From Alphaproteobacteria bacterium (lineage in GTDB: Bacteria; Pseudomonadota; Alphaproteobacteria; Rickettsiales; SXRF01), in assembly GCA_020054105.1 (NCBI GenBank), contig JAGVLW010000078.1, positions 1 through 39,923 on the forward strand: a stretch of DNA of 39,923 nucleotides, in the 5' to 3' direction. The position numbers and the translations under genes are program-made. This document shows positions 1 to 9,857 of this stretch, piece by piece (the stretch's first letter is position 1; each line of letters opens with the position of its first letter). The notes below the pieces were generated by a model. That model searched no databases. It saw only the letters and a program-made list of their open reading frames with translations, and was not told the DNA's origin.

Positions 1-594
1 GCCACCGACGGCCACCGCCTGGCGCGCATCGAGATCGCGCTGCCCGCCGGCGCCGACAACATGCCCAGCGTCATCGTGCCGCGCAAGGCGATCTATGAAT
101 TGAAAAAACTGCTGGAAAGCGGCGAGGGCGACGTGCAGGTCTCGCTGTCCGACACCAAAATCCGCTTCGCTTATGGCAATGCCGTGCTGGTCTCGAAATT
201 GATCGACGGCAATTTCCCCGACTACGAGCGCGTGATTCCCACCGGCAACACGAAAATCATGGAAGTGGATTGCAAGCTGTTTAAAGACGCGGTCGATCGC
301 GTATCGGTCATCTCGTCGGAAAAATCGCGCGCGATTAAATTCCAGCTCGAAAACGGCAAGCTCACCCTGTCGGCCAGCAGCCCCGAGCATGGCACGGCGT
401 CGGAAGAGATCGACGTGACCTTCTCCGCGCCCGCCATGGAGATCGGCTTCAACTCCCGCTACATGCTAGAGATGATGGGGCAGATCGAAGGCGACACCGC
501 CCAGTTCCTGCTCAATGACGGCGCCTCGCCCGCCATCGTGCGCGATACCGCCGACGTCAGCGCATTGTATGTCATCATGCCGATGAGGGTATAA
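1..594 (+). CDS. dnaN: DNA polymerase III beta sliding clamp, 3' part
   Basis: The reading frame is open from base 1, so the gene begins upstream of the window; 197 C-terminal residues are visible of a family that is usually about 370 long. The first codons read ATDGHRLA, the conserved beta-clamp strand motif, and the protein ends in YVIMPMRV, the typical clamp C-terminus that helps form the client-binding pocket. The clamp encircles DNA and tethers the replicative polymerase. recF and gyrB follow on the same strand, the classic replication-initiation neighbourhood. A snap-back repeat begins six bases after the stop codon. The in-frame ATG at 61 is internal and is not the start. Confidence 0.97.
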   Translation, partial: ATDGHRLARIEIALPAGADNMPSVIVPRKAIYELKKLLESGEGDVQVSLSDTKIRFAYGNAVLVSKLIDGNFPDYERVIPTGNTKIMEVDCKLFKDAVDRVSVISSEKSRAIKFQLENGKLTLSASSPEHGTASEEIDVTFSAPAMEIGFNSRYMLEMMGQIEGDTAQFLLNDGASPAIVRDTADVSALYVIMPMRV

Positions 595-599
595 AAATA

Positions 600-687
600 G
601 ATGACCAGATGAGCGGATTACTAGATGACCAGATAAGCAAGGTTTTGGATGAGCGGTCATCCGGTCATCCAGTCATCCGGTCATCCG
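600..687 (+). repeat. Octamer-based snap-back element at the recF 5' end
   Basis: The left arm at 600-639 is five tandem 8-mers of the type GATGACCA. The right arm at 656-687 is four tandem 8-mers GTCATCCG or GTCATCCA, separated from the left by a spacer of about 16 bases. The right arm is the imperfect reverse complement of the left, so the region can fold into one long stem. It is the only copy in the window with an 8-base unit; the other seven use 7-base units. Nearly all of it lies within the open reading frame of recF. Confidence 0.85.
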
Positions 688-1817
688 TTCTTTCCATCGC
701 CTCTCTCTCCCTCCACCATTTCCGCAATTACGAGCAGGCGCGCATCGAGATTTCGCCGGCGCCGGTGGTGCTGACCGGCCCTAACGGCGCCGGTAAAACC
801 AACATTTTAGAAGCATTGTCGTTGCTCGCACCGGGGCGCGGCTTGCGCCGTGCGCGGCTGACGGAGCTCGACAGAATGGCGCCGGTATCGCAGGAGGAGC
901 ATCATTGGGCCGTTTCCGCCACCGTCAACGGCATGCAGGGCGAAGCGCAAATCGGCACCGGCTATGATTTTTCCGCCGAGGAGGGCAGCAATAAGCGTTT
1001 GCTTCGAATCGACGCCAAGCCGGTGCGTTCGCATGCCGAGCTGGCGCGGCATATGGCGATCGTGTGGCTGACGCCGCAGATGGAGCAGCTCTTTGCGGAG
1101 GGCGCTTCGGCGGGCCGGAAATTCCTGGACCGGCTGGTCTATAATTTCGAGCCGGAGCACGCGGCGCGCGTCAATGAATATGAGTTCGCCATGCGCGAGC
1201 GCAACAAGCTTTTGCAGACCGGCCGCTGGGATACGGCCTGGCTGGAGGCGCTCGAGCAGACGATGGCCGAAACCGCCGCCGCCATCGCCGGCAGCCGCCT
1301 GGCGACCGCCCAGACCATCAACCATACCATCGCCGCTTCGCCCTTGAGTTTCCCCAAGGCGATCATCCACATCGAGGGGCTGATGGAAGGCTGGATCGGC
1401 GAGGGCAAGCCCGCCGTTTTTGCCGAGGAATCGTTCAAATCTTTGCTGGCGGCAAACCGCAATCAGGATGCCGCGGCGGGGCGGGCGCTCGCGGGCGCGC
1501 ATCGCAGCGAGCTATGCGTTATTCATGCGCAAAAACAGCTCCCGGCGCAGCGTTGCTCGACCGGCGAGCAAAAGGCGGTATTGCTGTCGATTGTCCTGGC
1601 GCAGGCGAGGGCGGCAGCGGCCTGGCGCGGCATCGTTCCGGTGCTGCTGCTCGACGAGGTTATCGCCCATCTCGACGGCACAAGAAAGCTTGAGTTGTTC
1701 GAGGAAATCTGCCAGATTGGGGCACAAACTTGGATGACCGGAACCGACGCGCGGGCATTTGCCGAACTAGAGCAAAAAGCGCGGCTGTTCCGAGTGGAAA
1801 ACGGGCACATACGATGA
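609..1817 (+). CDS. recF: DNA replication and repair protein RecF
   Basis: RecF is an SMC-like ATPase that binds gapped DNA and helps load RecA with RecO and RecR. Walker A GPNGAGKTN is at residues 57-65, an ABC-type signature STGEQK at 317-322, and the Walker B segment LLLDEV around 346-351. The conserved family N-terminus (short strands leading into FRNY) only begins near residue 30. Residues 1-26 are encoded by the octamer repeat element, and no ATG or GTG exists between the element and the conserved domain. The start is therefore ATG 609 or TTG 645, both inside the element. The stop codon abuts the GTG start of gyrB at 1818. Confidence 0.93.
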   Translation: MSGLLDDQISKVLDERSSGHPVIRSSVLSIASLSLHHFRNYEQARIEISPAPVVLTGPNGAGKTNILEALSLLAPGRGLRRARLTELDRMAPVSQEEHHWAVSATVNGMQGEAQIGTGYDFSAEEGSNKRLLRIDAKPVRSHAELARHMAIVWLTPQMEQLFAEGASAGRKFLDRLVYNFEPEHAARVNEYEFAMRERNKLLQTGRWDTAWLEALEQTMAETAAAIAGSRLATAQTINHTIAASPLSFPKAIIHIEGLMEGWIGEGKPAVFAEESFKSLLAANRNQDAAAGRALAGAHRSELCVIHAQKQLPAQRCSTGEQKAVLLSIVLAQARAAAAWRGIVPVLLLDEVIAHLDGTRKLELFEEICQIGAQTWMTGTDARAFAELEQKARLFRVENGHIR

Positions 1818-4250
<2,433 letters not shown>

Positions 4251-4273
4251 AAGCCGCCCGCCGCTCGCGGCTT
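4251..4273 (+). terminator. Hairpin after gyrB
   Basis: AAGCCGC at 4251-4257 pairs perfectly with GCGGCTT at 4267-4273 around a 9-base loop, starting one base after the gyrB stop. There is no T-run behind it, so it is either a weak terminator or a 3'-end stabilising hairpin. Confidence 0.4.
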
Positions 4274-4284
4274 AACCCATTCAA

Positions 4285-4329
4285 CCTTCACAAAAATGTC
4301 ATAATACTGGTTTTCGGGTATGGTATGAT
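4285..4329 (+). promoter_or_regulatory. Putative Pho box and -10 upstream of the 4367 gene
   Basis: The half-sites CCTTCAC (4285-4291) and ATGTCAT (4296-4302) are separated by AAAA. A degenerate third half-site CTGGTTT (4307-4313) keeps the 11-bp phase. Ten bases later comes TATGAT (4324-4329), a good -10. PhoB boxes are direct repeats of CTGTCAT with a 4-bp spacer that replace the -35 element. Spacing and sequence both fit; PhoB control is inferred. Confidence 0.55.
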
Positions 4330-4366
4330 ACGAGGGTGGAAATAGGTTTAAATAAGGTTCGGCCTT

Positions 4367-5146
4367 ATGGCGACGGATGATCTAAAGCGCATTCGCGGCA
4401 GGCGTAAAAGCGATATTGTTGGCGACATAGCCAAGGAATCGCTCGGGCTCGGTGTGGCCGAATTCGCATCCATCGCTACCTCGCTTGGCGTCGTTGCCGT
4501 CGCCGACGATCTCGCGCCCGGCCTCATAAAATACGCCAGCAAAGCCATCTCCAAAACCTGTGTTGAGCCATTCCTGGATTATTGGGAAGGCGGACTCAAG
4601 ACTATCTGCAAACTGGAAGATTGCCAGCCCGACCTCACAAAATCGCGCGAGGAGCGGGCTGAGCGTCTTGCGCATACGATCGTGGTGTTCAGCTCGGCCT
4701 GGGCGGCGAGCATGGCCGCCAAGCTGGCCGTGCGCAAACTATCCAACAACATGACGGATTTGAACCACCATAAGGAACCGGTTACGGGCGATTGGTTCAA
4801 GGACAAGGTGCTATACCGATACCTCAACAAGCATGACTGGGCCGTGCTCTCCGCCGATGAGGGCATTCATTTAGGATCGCTCATACTGGTCAATCGCATC
4901 GTTCCCAAAAATACCGACGACCTCATTCGCGGGACCAGCGGCATATTGCAAAAAACCTTAGGGTGGTCGAAGAAACGCGCGGATAATGTTGCCTCTATGG
5001 GCATCATATGGGAGGTGCCCAACGTGATGGGCTGGCTGGCCGGCGTCGGCATGATTGCCCGCAGTCATTTGAGCAAAAGCGCCACATCGCGTTTGGAAAG
5101 CCTATCCAGCCATTCCAGCCTTAGCGGCCCTGACCGCACGCTCTAA
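4367..5146 (+). CDS. Orphan protein, probably membrane-associated, putative Pho regulon
   Basis: A 259-residue protein that I do not recognise. It has hydrophobic or amphipathic stretches around residues 25-52 and 108-125 and a near-C-terminal segment around 220-232 with MGWLAGVGMIARS. There is no signal peptide or lipobox and the C-terminus is serine-rich. The start ATG 4367 is preceded by AAGG. A putative PhoB box with a correctly spaced -10 lies about 40 bases upstream, so phosphate-limitation control is plausible. It converges with scpA, leaving only 5 bases between the stop codons. Membrane association is inferred from hydrophobicity alone. Confidence 0.7.
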   Translation: MATDDLKRIRGRRKSDIVGDIAKESLGLGVAEFASIATSLGVVAVADDLAPGLIKYASKAISKTCVEPFLDYWEGGLKTICKLEDCQPDLTKSREERAERLAHTIVVFSSAWAASMAAKLAVRKLSNNMTDLNHHKEPVTGDWFKDKVLYRYLNKHDWAVLSADEGIHLGSLILVNRIVPKNTDDLIRGTSGILQKTLGWSKKRADNVASMGIIWEVPNVMGWLAGVGMIARSHLSKSATSRLESLSSHSSLSGPDRTL

Positions 5147-5151
5147 AATTT

Positions 5152-7314
5152 CTATCCGCGTTTCCGGTAATTATGGCGCTTCTTGAGGAGCTGCAATAAA
5201 TTCTCCGCTGCTTCCGGGATGTTGGTGCCGGGGCCGAAAATAGCGGCGACGCCGGCATCCTGCAAAAATGCGTAATCCTGCGCCGGAATCACGCCACCGC
5301 ACACCACGGTGATGTCGGCTCGGCCGGCTTTTTCCAGCGCGTCGATAAGCTGCGGCACCAAGGTTTTATGCCCGGCGGCATGCGACGATACGCCGATGAT
5401 ATGTACGTCTTTTTCGACGGCGAGCCTGGCGACTTCTTCGGCCGTGGCAAACAACGCGCCGACCTCGACCTCGAAACCCATGTCGGCAAAGGCGGTGGCG
5501 ATGACTTTGGCGCCGCGGTCATGACCGTCCTGGCCCATCTTGGCGACGAGCAGGCGCGGTCGTATGCCTTCGCTTTTGGTGAACTCGGCAACCAAATCGC
5601 GGACGGGTTTCAGGCTGTTATCGCCGTCGTAGAGCGCGCCGTAAACGCCGGAGATCGTGTGCACGGTGGCATTGTAGCGGCCATAGATTTTTTCCAGCGC
5701 GAAGGAAATCTCGCCGACGGTGGCGCGCGCTTTGGTCGCTTCCACCGCCAGCGCTAGCAAATTATCTTTTTTAGTTGCCGCCGCTTCGGTCAACGCAGTG
5801 AGCGCCGCCTGACAGGCTTTTTCATCACGCCGGGCGCGAACCTCCGCCAGCCGCTTGATTTGCCCCTCGCGGACTTTCGCATTATCGACATTGAGAATCT
5901 CGACATCATCTTCGGAAGATAATTGGTATTTATTCACGCCGACGACGACATCCTCGCCGCGGTCGATGCGCGCCTGTTTGCGCGCGGCGGATTCTTCGAT
6001 CTTGCGCTTGGGGATGCCGGCTTCAATGGCTTTGGTCATGCCGCCCATGGCGTTCGCTTCGGCGATCAATGCTTGTGCATGGGCCACCAAACTTGCGGTC
6101 AACGATTCGACATAGTAGCTGCCGCCGAGCGGATCGACGACGTTGGTGATGCCGCTTTCGTGCTGCAAGACGAGCTGCGTGTTGCGGGCGATGCGCGCCG
6201 AGAAATCGGTGGGCAGGGCGATGGCTTCGTCGAAAGCATTGGTATGCAGCGATTGCGTGCCGCCCAGGACGGCGGCCATCGCTTCGACGGTGGTGCGGAT
6301 CACATTGTTGTATGGATCTTTCTCGGTCAGCGACACGCCGGAGGTTTGGCAGTGCGTGCGCATCGACGACGATACCGGATTTTTCGGATGATATTTCGCC
6401 ATCGTCTTCGCCCAGAGCAGGCGCGCGGCGCGCAGCTTGGCGATCTCCATGAAAAAATTCATGCCGATGCCGAAGAAAAACGACAGGCGTGGTGCGAAGT
6501 CGTCGACGGCCAGGCCCTTGGCCAGCGCGGCCTTCACATATTCCTCGCCGTCGGCAATCGTATAGGCCAGCTCCTGCACGGCGGTCGCACCCGCCTCGTG
6601 CATGTGGTAGCCCGAAATAGAAATCGAATTGAATTTCGGCATATGCTTGGCCGTGTATTCGATGATGTCGGCGACGATGCGCATGCTCGGCCCGGGCGGA
6701 TAGATATAGGTGTTGCGCACCATGAATTCCTTGAGGATGTCGTTTTGGATGGTGCCGGATAATTGATCGAGCGCCACGCCTTGCTCCAGCCCGGCGACGA
6801 TATACCCCGCCAACACCGGCAGCACGGCGCCGTTCATCGTCATCGATACGCTCATTTCACCCAGCGGAATGCCGTCGAACAGGATCTTCATGTCCTCGAC
6901 GGAATCGATGGCCACGCCGGCTTTGCCGACATCGCCCTCGACGCGCGGATGGTCCGAGTCATACCCCCGGTGGGTAGCCAGGTCGAACGCCACCGACAGG
7001 CCTTTTTGCCCGCCCGCCAGGTTGCGCTTGTAAAACGCGTTGGATTCCTCGGCCGTTGAAAACCCGGCATATTGGCGCACCGTCCACGGCCGTACCGCAT
7101 ACATCGTCGCGCGCGGCCCGCGCAGGTACGGCGCGAAGCCGGGAAAGCTATCGACATGTTCGAGCGTTTCCAGATCCAAGGCAGTATAAAGCGGCTTGAC
7201 CGCAAACCCCTCGGGGGTATGCCATAGCAATGACTCGACGCGGCCATCGGCGCCGACATCTTTGGCGGCCAGCTTTTGCCAGTCGGCGAGGGTTTTCTTG
7301 GGAAAATCGGTCAT
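5152..7314 (-). CDS. scpA: Methylmalonyl-CoA mutase, single-chain, B12-dependent
   Basis: This enzyme interconverts (R)-methylmalonyl-CoA and succinyl-CoA with adenosylcobalamin, linking propionyl-CoA breakdown to the TCA cycle. At 720 residues it has the catalytic TIM-barrel domain ([14 protein letters not shown] and [12 protein letters not shown] are visible) and a complete C-terminal cobalamin domain. That domain has the DGHDRG motif (residues 596-601, His598 as lower axial Co ligand), then GVSSHAAGH and VVCGGVIP. A one-chain homodimeric enzyme is therefore likely. No mutA-like small subunit, epimerase or MeaB chaperone gene lies beside it in this window. It is transcribed alone, divergently from the 7457 gene. 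Confidence 0.96.
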   Translation of the reverse strand: MTDFPKKTLADWQKLAAKDVGADGRVESLLWHTPEGFAVKPLYTALDLETLEHVDSFPGFAPYLRGPRATMYAVRPWTVRQYAGFSTAEESNAFYKRNLAGGQKGLSVAFDLATHRGYDSDHPRVEGDVGKAGVAIDSVEDMKILFDGIPLGEMSVSMTMNGAVLPVLAGYIVAGLEQGVALDQLSGTIQNDILKEFMVRNTYIYPPGPSMRIVADIIEYTAKHMPKFNSISISGYHMHEAGATAVQELAYTIADGEEYVKAALAKGLAVDDFAPRLSFFFGIGMNFFMEIAKLRAARLLWAKTMAKYHPKNPVSSSMRTHCQTSGVSLTEKDPYNNVIRTTVEAMAAVLGGTQSLHTNAFDEAIALPTDFSARIARNTQLVLQHESGITNVVDPLGGSYYVESLTASLVAHAQALIAEANAMGGMTKAIEAGIPKRKIEESAARKQARIDRGEDVVVGVNKYQLSSEDDVEILNVDNAKVREGQIKRLAEVRARRDEKACQAALTALTEAAATKKDNLLALAVEATKARATVGEISFALEKIYGRYNATVHTISGVYGALYDGDNSLKPVRDLVAEFTKSEGIRPRLLVAKMGQDGHDRGAKVIATAFADMGFEVEVGALFATAEEVARLAVEKDVHIIGVSSHAAGHKTLVPQLIDALEKAGRADITVVCGGVIPAQDYAFLQDAGVAAIFGPGTNIPEAAENLLQLLKKRHNYRKRG

Positions 7315-7336
7315 CCGTACCCTGTACTATAAATCG

Positions 7337-7362
7337 CTTTACTATACAAAGCTCTAGTAAAG
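7337..7362. promoter_or_regulatory. Inverted repeat in the scpA / 7457 divergent region
   Basis: CTTTACTA (7337-7344) and TAGTAAAG (7355-7362) form a perfect 8-bp inverted repeat with a 10-base spacer, just upstream of the scpA start. Related TACTATA or TAGTATA strings occur at about 7324 and 7410. This looks like an operator for a dimeric regulator, but no regulator gene is adjacent. Confidence 0.4.
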
Positions 7363-7456
7363 AAACCGCTAACAGGCGCAAATGCCGTTGGACAGGCTGG
7401 ACCGGTTAGTTTAGTATAAATTAATAAAAATCAACATTCTAAAAACAGGACAATGA

Positions 7457-8044
7457 ATGAGAAAAGAAACGACTACGCCGGTAAAAGAAAGAGCGGCAAC
7501 GCATGGCGGATTGCACAATCATGGCGACGGGAATGGTAAAAACGGTAATGGCAACGGCAAAAATGGCAACGGCAAGCCTCCCATTAGATTACAAAAAATT
7601 TCTACCGGCATTCTAACGCTCAAATCGCTGGAGGTTCCCGGTATAGGCGATATTACGGTGGAGGAAAATATTTCGCCTGTTTTCGGTAAAGTTTATCGGC
7701 TGTCGTTTGCCAATAATTTTGAACTTGCGGATGATGAAAATCCTGTCTTCGGGCTTTTATCCAATCTGGCCTATAATACGCAAAAAGATAAGGACGCTAA
7801 GACGCTGTTCATCGATCTGTCGAGCGTAAAGAAACCCGTTACCGGGCTGTTCGGCGAGTTGTTGCGCGGCGCCCCCGCGCTGCAGAGGAATCATTTTCAT
7901 CTGGTGCTTATGGGCATGAACAAGGCATTGATGGCTGATTTTGAGAAAAGATCATTGAATAATATCTTCCTGGTCGCCGCCGATGAAGAAACCGCCGCCG
8001 AGCTTATTGCCCAGACGCCAGTCGCGGCAACCAAAGCCAAATAG
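7457..8044 (+). CDS. Hypothetical protein with Gly/Asn/Lys low-complexity N-terminus and possible STAS-like fold
   Basis: A 195-residue protein. Residues about 20-40 are a run of G-N-G-K repeats encoded by a nearly tandem DNA repeat, which looks like a flexible linker prone to slippage. The remainder (about 45-190) alternates predicted strands and helices; the segment TLFIDLSSVKKPV followed by a helix, then HFHLVLMGMN and NNIFLVAADEETA, resembles the layout of STAS/anti-anti-sigma domains. I see no decisive motif, so this is a structural guess. An AGGA ribosome site precedes ATG 7457. The next gene is a pseudopilin after a 190-base gap containing a structured repeat. Confidence 0.65.
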   Translation: MRKETTTPVKERAATHGGLHNHGDGNGKNGNGNGKNGNGKPPIRLQKISTGILTLKSLEVPGIGDITVEENISPVFGKVYRLSFANNFELADDENPVFGLLSNLAYNTQKDKDAKTLFIDLSSVKKPVTGLFGELLRGAPALQRNHFHLVLMGMNKALMADFEKRSLNNIFLVAADEETAAELIAQTPVAATKAK

Positions 8045-8102
8045 GCCGCTCTTTTTCCTGCATAAAGCCGGGTTATTTAACCAAACATTAAATTCTGCGG
8101 CC

Positions 8103-8108
8103 TATACT
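8103..8108 (+). promoter_or_regulatory. Possible -10 before structured element copy A
   Basis: TATACT lies immediately before the first hairpin of element A and could start a short transcript through it. No convincing -35 is visible at the right distance, so this is weak. Confidence 0.2.
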
Positions 8109-8210
8109 ATAGCCAACGTTCTTTGCGTTGGCTATGCCTGCGCGCCCGAGAGGTGTGCAGGCCGCGGCGTAGCCAGCGTCAAAATACGTCAGTATTTTGT
8201 TAGTTTGTTA
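8109..8210 (+). repeat. Structured repeat element, copy A (two covarying hairpins plus terminator-like stem)
   Basis: 102 bases with three parts. Hairpin 1: 8109-8118 pairs with 8126-8135, 10 bp. Hairpin 2: 8137-8146 pairs with 8152-8161, 10 bp with two G-U pairs and loop CGAGA. A 49-base module at 8162-8210 ends in the stem CAAAATAC/GTATTTTG followed by TTAGTTTG. Copy B, on the minus strand at 31193-31294, has the same length and order. The 49-base module matches copy B at 45 positions, while the two hairpins differ in sequence but keep full pairing. It fills most of the gap upstream of the pseudopilin gene. Confidence 0.8.
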
Positions 8211-8237
8211 TTGTTGTCTAAGCAATCAGGTGTGGCT

Positions 8238-9023
8238 GTGCGCGCATATTCAGGAATAAAACGCCGGGGATTTACGCTGCTGGAACTGTCGGTGGTGTTG
8301 ATCGTTATCTCGCTGATCGCGGCGACGGCGTTTTCGGTGGCGGCGCAAAAAACCCGCCTGGCCCAACAGCGCGAGCTTGTCGAGAAAATGGACAAGATAG
8401 AAAACGCCCTCATCGCCTACGCCAAGCAAAATAATGCGCTGCCCTGCGTTGCCAGCGCGATCGTTGCCCCTTACGCTTCCGTGGATTGCACTGCCGCCGC
8501 CACTTTGCCGGTCAGGAGAATTACCGCCACCGAGCCCGACGGGACTACGCCGTATGTATATGAAGGGGTGGTGCCGCTGGTGACGTTGGGGCTGGCCGAT
8601 GAGGTGGGCATCGATCCCTGGGGCAAGCAATTCACCTATGCCGTCGATGCCAGGCTGACGACCGCCAACGCGCTGCTTACCTATCCGGCCACCCTGAATG
8701 TCGGCAATATTCTTGTGAAGAGCACGGCGGGCAATACGCGCACCGGCACGGCCGTAGCCATTGTGTTGAGCCACGGGCCCAACGGCAACGGCGCCTTTAA
8801 CTACAACACCGCCAGCGCAGTCCGGCCTTTGGGCAGCAGCGATAGCAACGAGCAGGAAAACTGCGAATGCGATAGCGCCGGCGCCGCCGGGGCGCTCGAT
8901 GCCATATACTCCCAGGGGGCATCCACCAAATCCGCGTCCGGCAATGCCGATACGTTCGACGATGTCGTGCGCTTCTATCTGCGCAGCCATTTCCTGACTT
9001 CTTTCGATATTCAGGCGGACTGA
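8238..9023 (+). CDS. Type IV pilin-like / pseudopilin prepilin protein
   Basis: A 261-residue protein with a class III prepilin leader. The short basic leader ends in KRRG (Gly11), followed by FTLLELS with Phe at +1 and Glu at +5, and a hydrophobic helix VVLIVISLIAATAF. That is the substrate motif of prepilin peptidase PilD/GspO. The C-terminal part is a long globular domain with Cys residues, including an ENCECDSAG segment. The open frame extends upstream to 7983 through the structured repeat, but GTG 8238, preceded by AGG at 8228-8230, gives a normal leader. No secretion or pilus assembly genes are adjacent, so the substrate machinery must be elsewhere. Confidence 0.8.
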   Translation: MRAYSGIKRRGFTLLELSVVLIVISLIAATAFSVAAQKTRLAQQRELVEKMDKIENALIAYAKQNNALPCVASAIVAPYASVDCTAAATLPVRRITATEPDGTTPYVYEGVVPLVTLGLADEVGIDPWGKQFTYAVDARLTTANALLTYPATLNVGNILVKSTAGNTRTGTAVAIVLSHGPNGNGAFNYNTASAVRPLGSSDSNEQENCECDSAGAAGALDAIYSQGASTKSASGNADTFDDVVRFYLRSHFLTSFDIQAD

Positions 9024-9160
9024 TTTTCATAAGTGATTACATGTGTTTATCGTATTCGCACACCATCTTATCCCAAGCTGGTTGCCAAAGACCGCATCTT
9101 CGGCTATGGTTGGCATAATAAAAAAATAAAAAATACGCTAGCTAGACAACGGGGGTATGT

Positions 9161-9385
9161 ATGTACATCAGCGACAGCGATGTAATCGTTACCGGTATAC
9201 TCAGCGTAATGGAGACGGGTTGCGATGCCCGCGCGGTCGAAGCGCAAACCATCAATGCGCTGATGCAGCTCTCCCAAAAATTTCAATCCATCCCTCCCGA
9301 AAAACTGGCGCAGGCGCTTCACGTCATCAGCCAGAGCAGCGCCAAAGCCGTCCTTGGCTATGTACAGCAAACAAGGCCGGTATAG
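9161..9385 (+). CDS. Small hypothetical protein
   Basis: A 74-residue soluble protein, largely helical by inspection (VEAQTINALMQLSQKF and PPEKLAQALHVISQSS look amphipathic). There is no signal peptide or membrane segment, and I do not recognise it. The gene ends two bases before ATG 9388 of the next gene, so the two are probably co-translated. The start could also be read at ATG 9157, but that is another frame; ATG 9161 keeps this protein intact. Confidence 0.6.
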   Translation: MYISDSDVIVTGILSVMETGCDARAVEAQTINALMQLSQKFQSIPPEKLAQALHVISQSSAKAVLGYVQQTRPV

Positions 9386-9387
9386 TC

Positions 9388-9726
9388 ATGGCGCAAATTC
9401 ACATCACACCGCCGCCGCTCTCCGACCAGTCGATGGCCGATCTTTATGCCACCATCACGGTGCTGTGTTTCGGGAAGCATCGCGACGGCAAGCCGTTCTG
9501 GGCCTATATGCAGGTCAAGCCGAGCATGGCCAAGGCCTTCCGCGAAGCGCGCGAAAGCGGCGAGTGCGACCTTGAGGATTACGGTACGGTTGTCGAATGG
9601 GGCGAGGGCCAGGACGTCCCGCCGCGCATCAAGGTACGCATGGAGCGCAATCACGGCATCCGCCATAATTACGAGCGCGAGATTTTGAAAATGGCGCAAA
9701 TAATGGATAACGCGCTTTCGAATTGA
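9388..9726 (+). CDS. Small hypothetical protein, coupled to the 9161 gene
   Basis: 112 residues, soluble and acidic in the middle, with alternating strand-like segments (LYATITVLCFG, FWAYMQVKP, DYGTVVEWGEG, PRIKVRMER) and a C-terminal helix. The same frame is open back to 9157, but ATG 9388 sits two bases after the stop of the 9161 gene with AAGG upstream, so the shorter form is chosen. It could be a partner of the 74-residue product. No family was recognised. Confidence 0.65.
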   Translation: MAQIHITPPPLSDQSMADLYATITVLCFGKHRDGKPFWAYMQVKPSMAKAFREARESGECDLEDYGTVVEWGEGQDVPPRIKVRMERNHGIRHNYEREILKMAQIMDNALSN

Positions 9727-9791
9727 CTCTGTAAAATCCATATATATCAGTGGCCTGACCTGTTTATGGCAAGATGGCGGCAATGTGGGCG

Positions 9792-9837
9792 CTGTAACAA
9801 AAAATTCACACACGCTTCCAATGGCTTATGCTAAAGT
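9792..9837 (+). promoter_or_regulatory. Putative Pho box and -10 upstream of the 9858 gene
   Basis: CTGTAAC (9792-9798), spacer AAAA, AATTCAC (9803-9809), then a degenerate third half-site GCTTCCA (9814-9820), all in 11-bp phase. TAAAGT at 9832-9837 lies 11 bases after the last half-site and may be the -10. Recognition by PhoB is inferred. Confidence 0.5.
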
Positions 9838-9857
9838 CAGCATAGGAGATTCCGTGC

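Noticed and set aside
1..600. Origin of replication next to dnaN
   Set aside because: Only coding sequence and the snap-back repeat are visible; no DnaA-box cluster or AT-rich unwinding region is seen in the window.
7983..8237. N-terminal extension of the pseudopilin through the structured repeat
   Set aside because: The prepilin leader would be about 95 residues long; GTG 8238 gives a normal short basic leader with a ribosome-site-like AGG.
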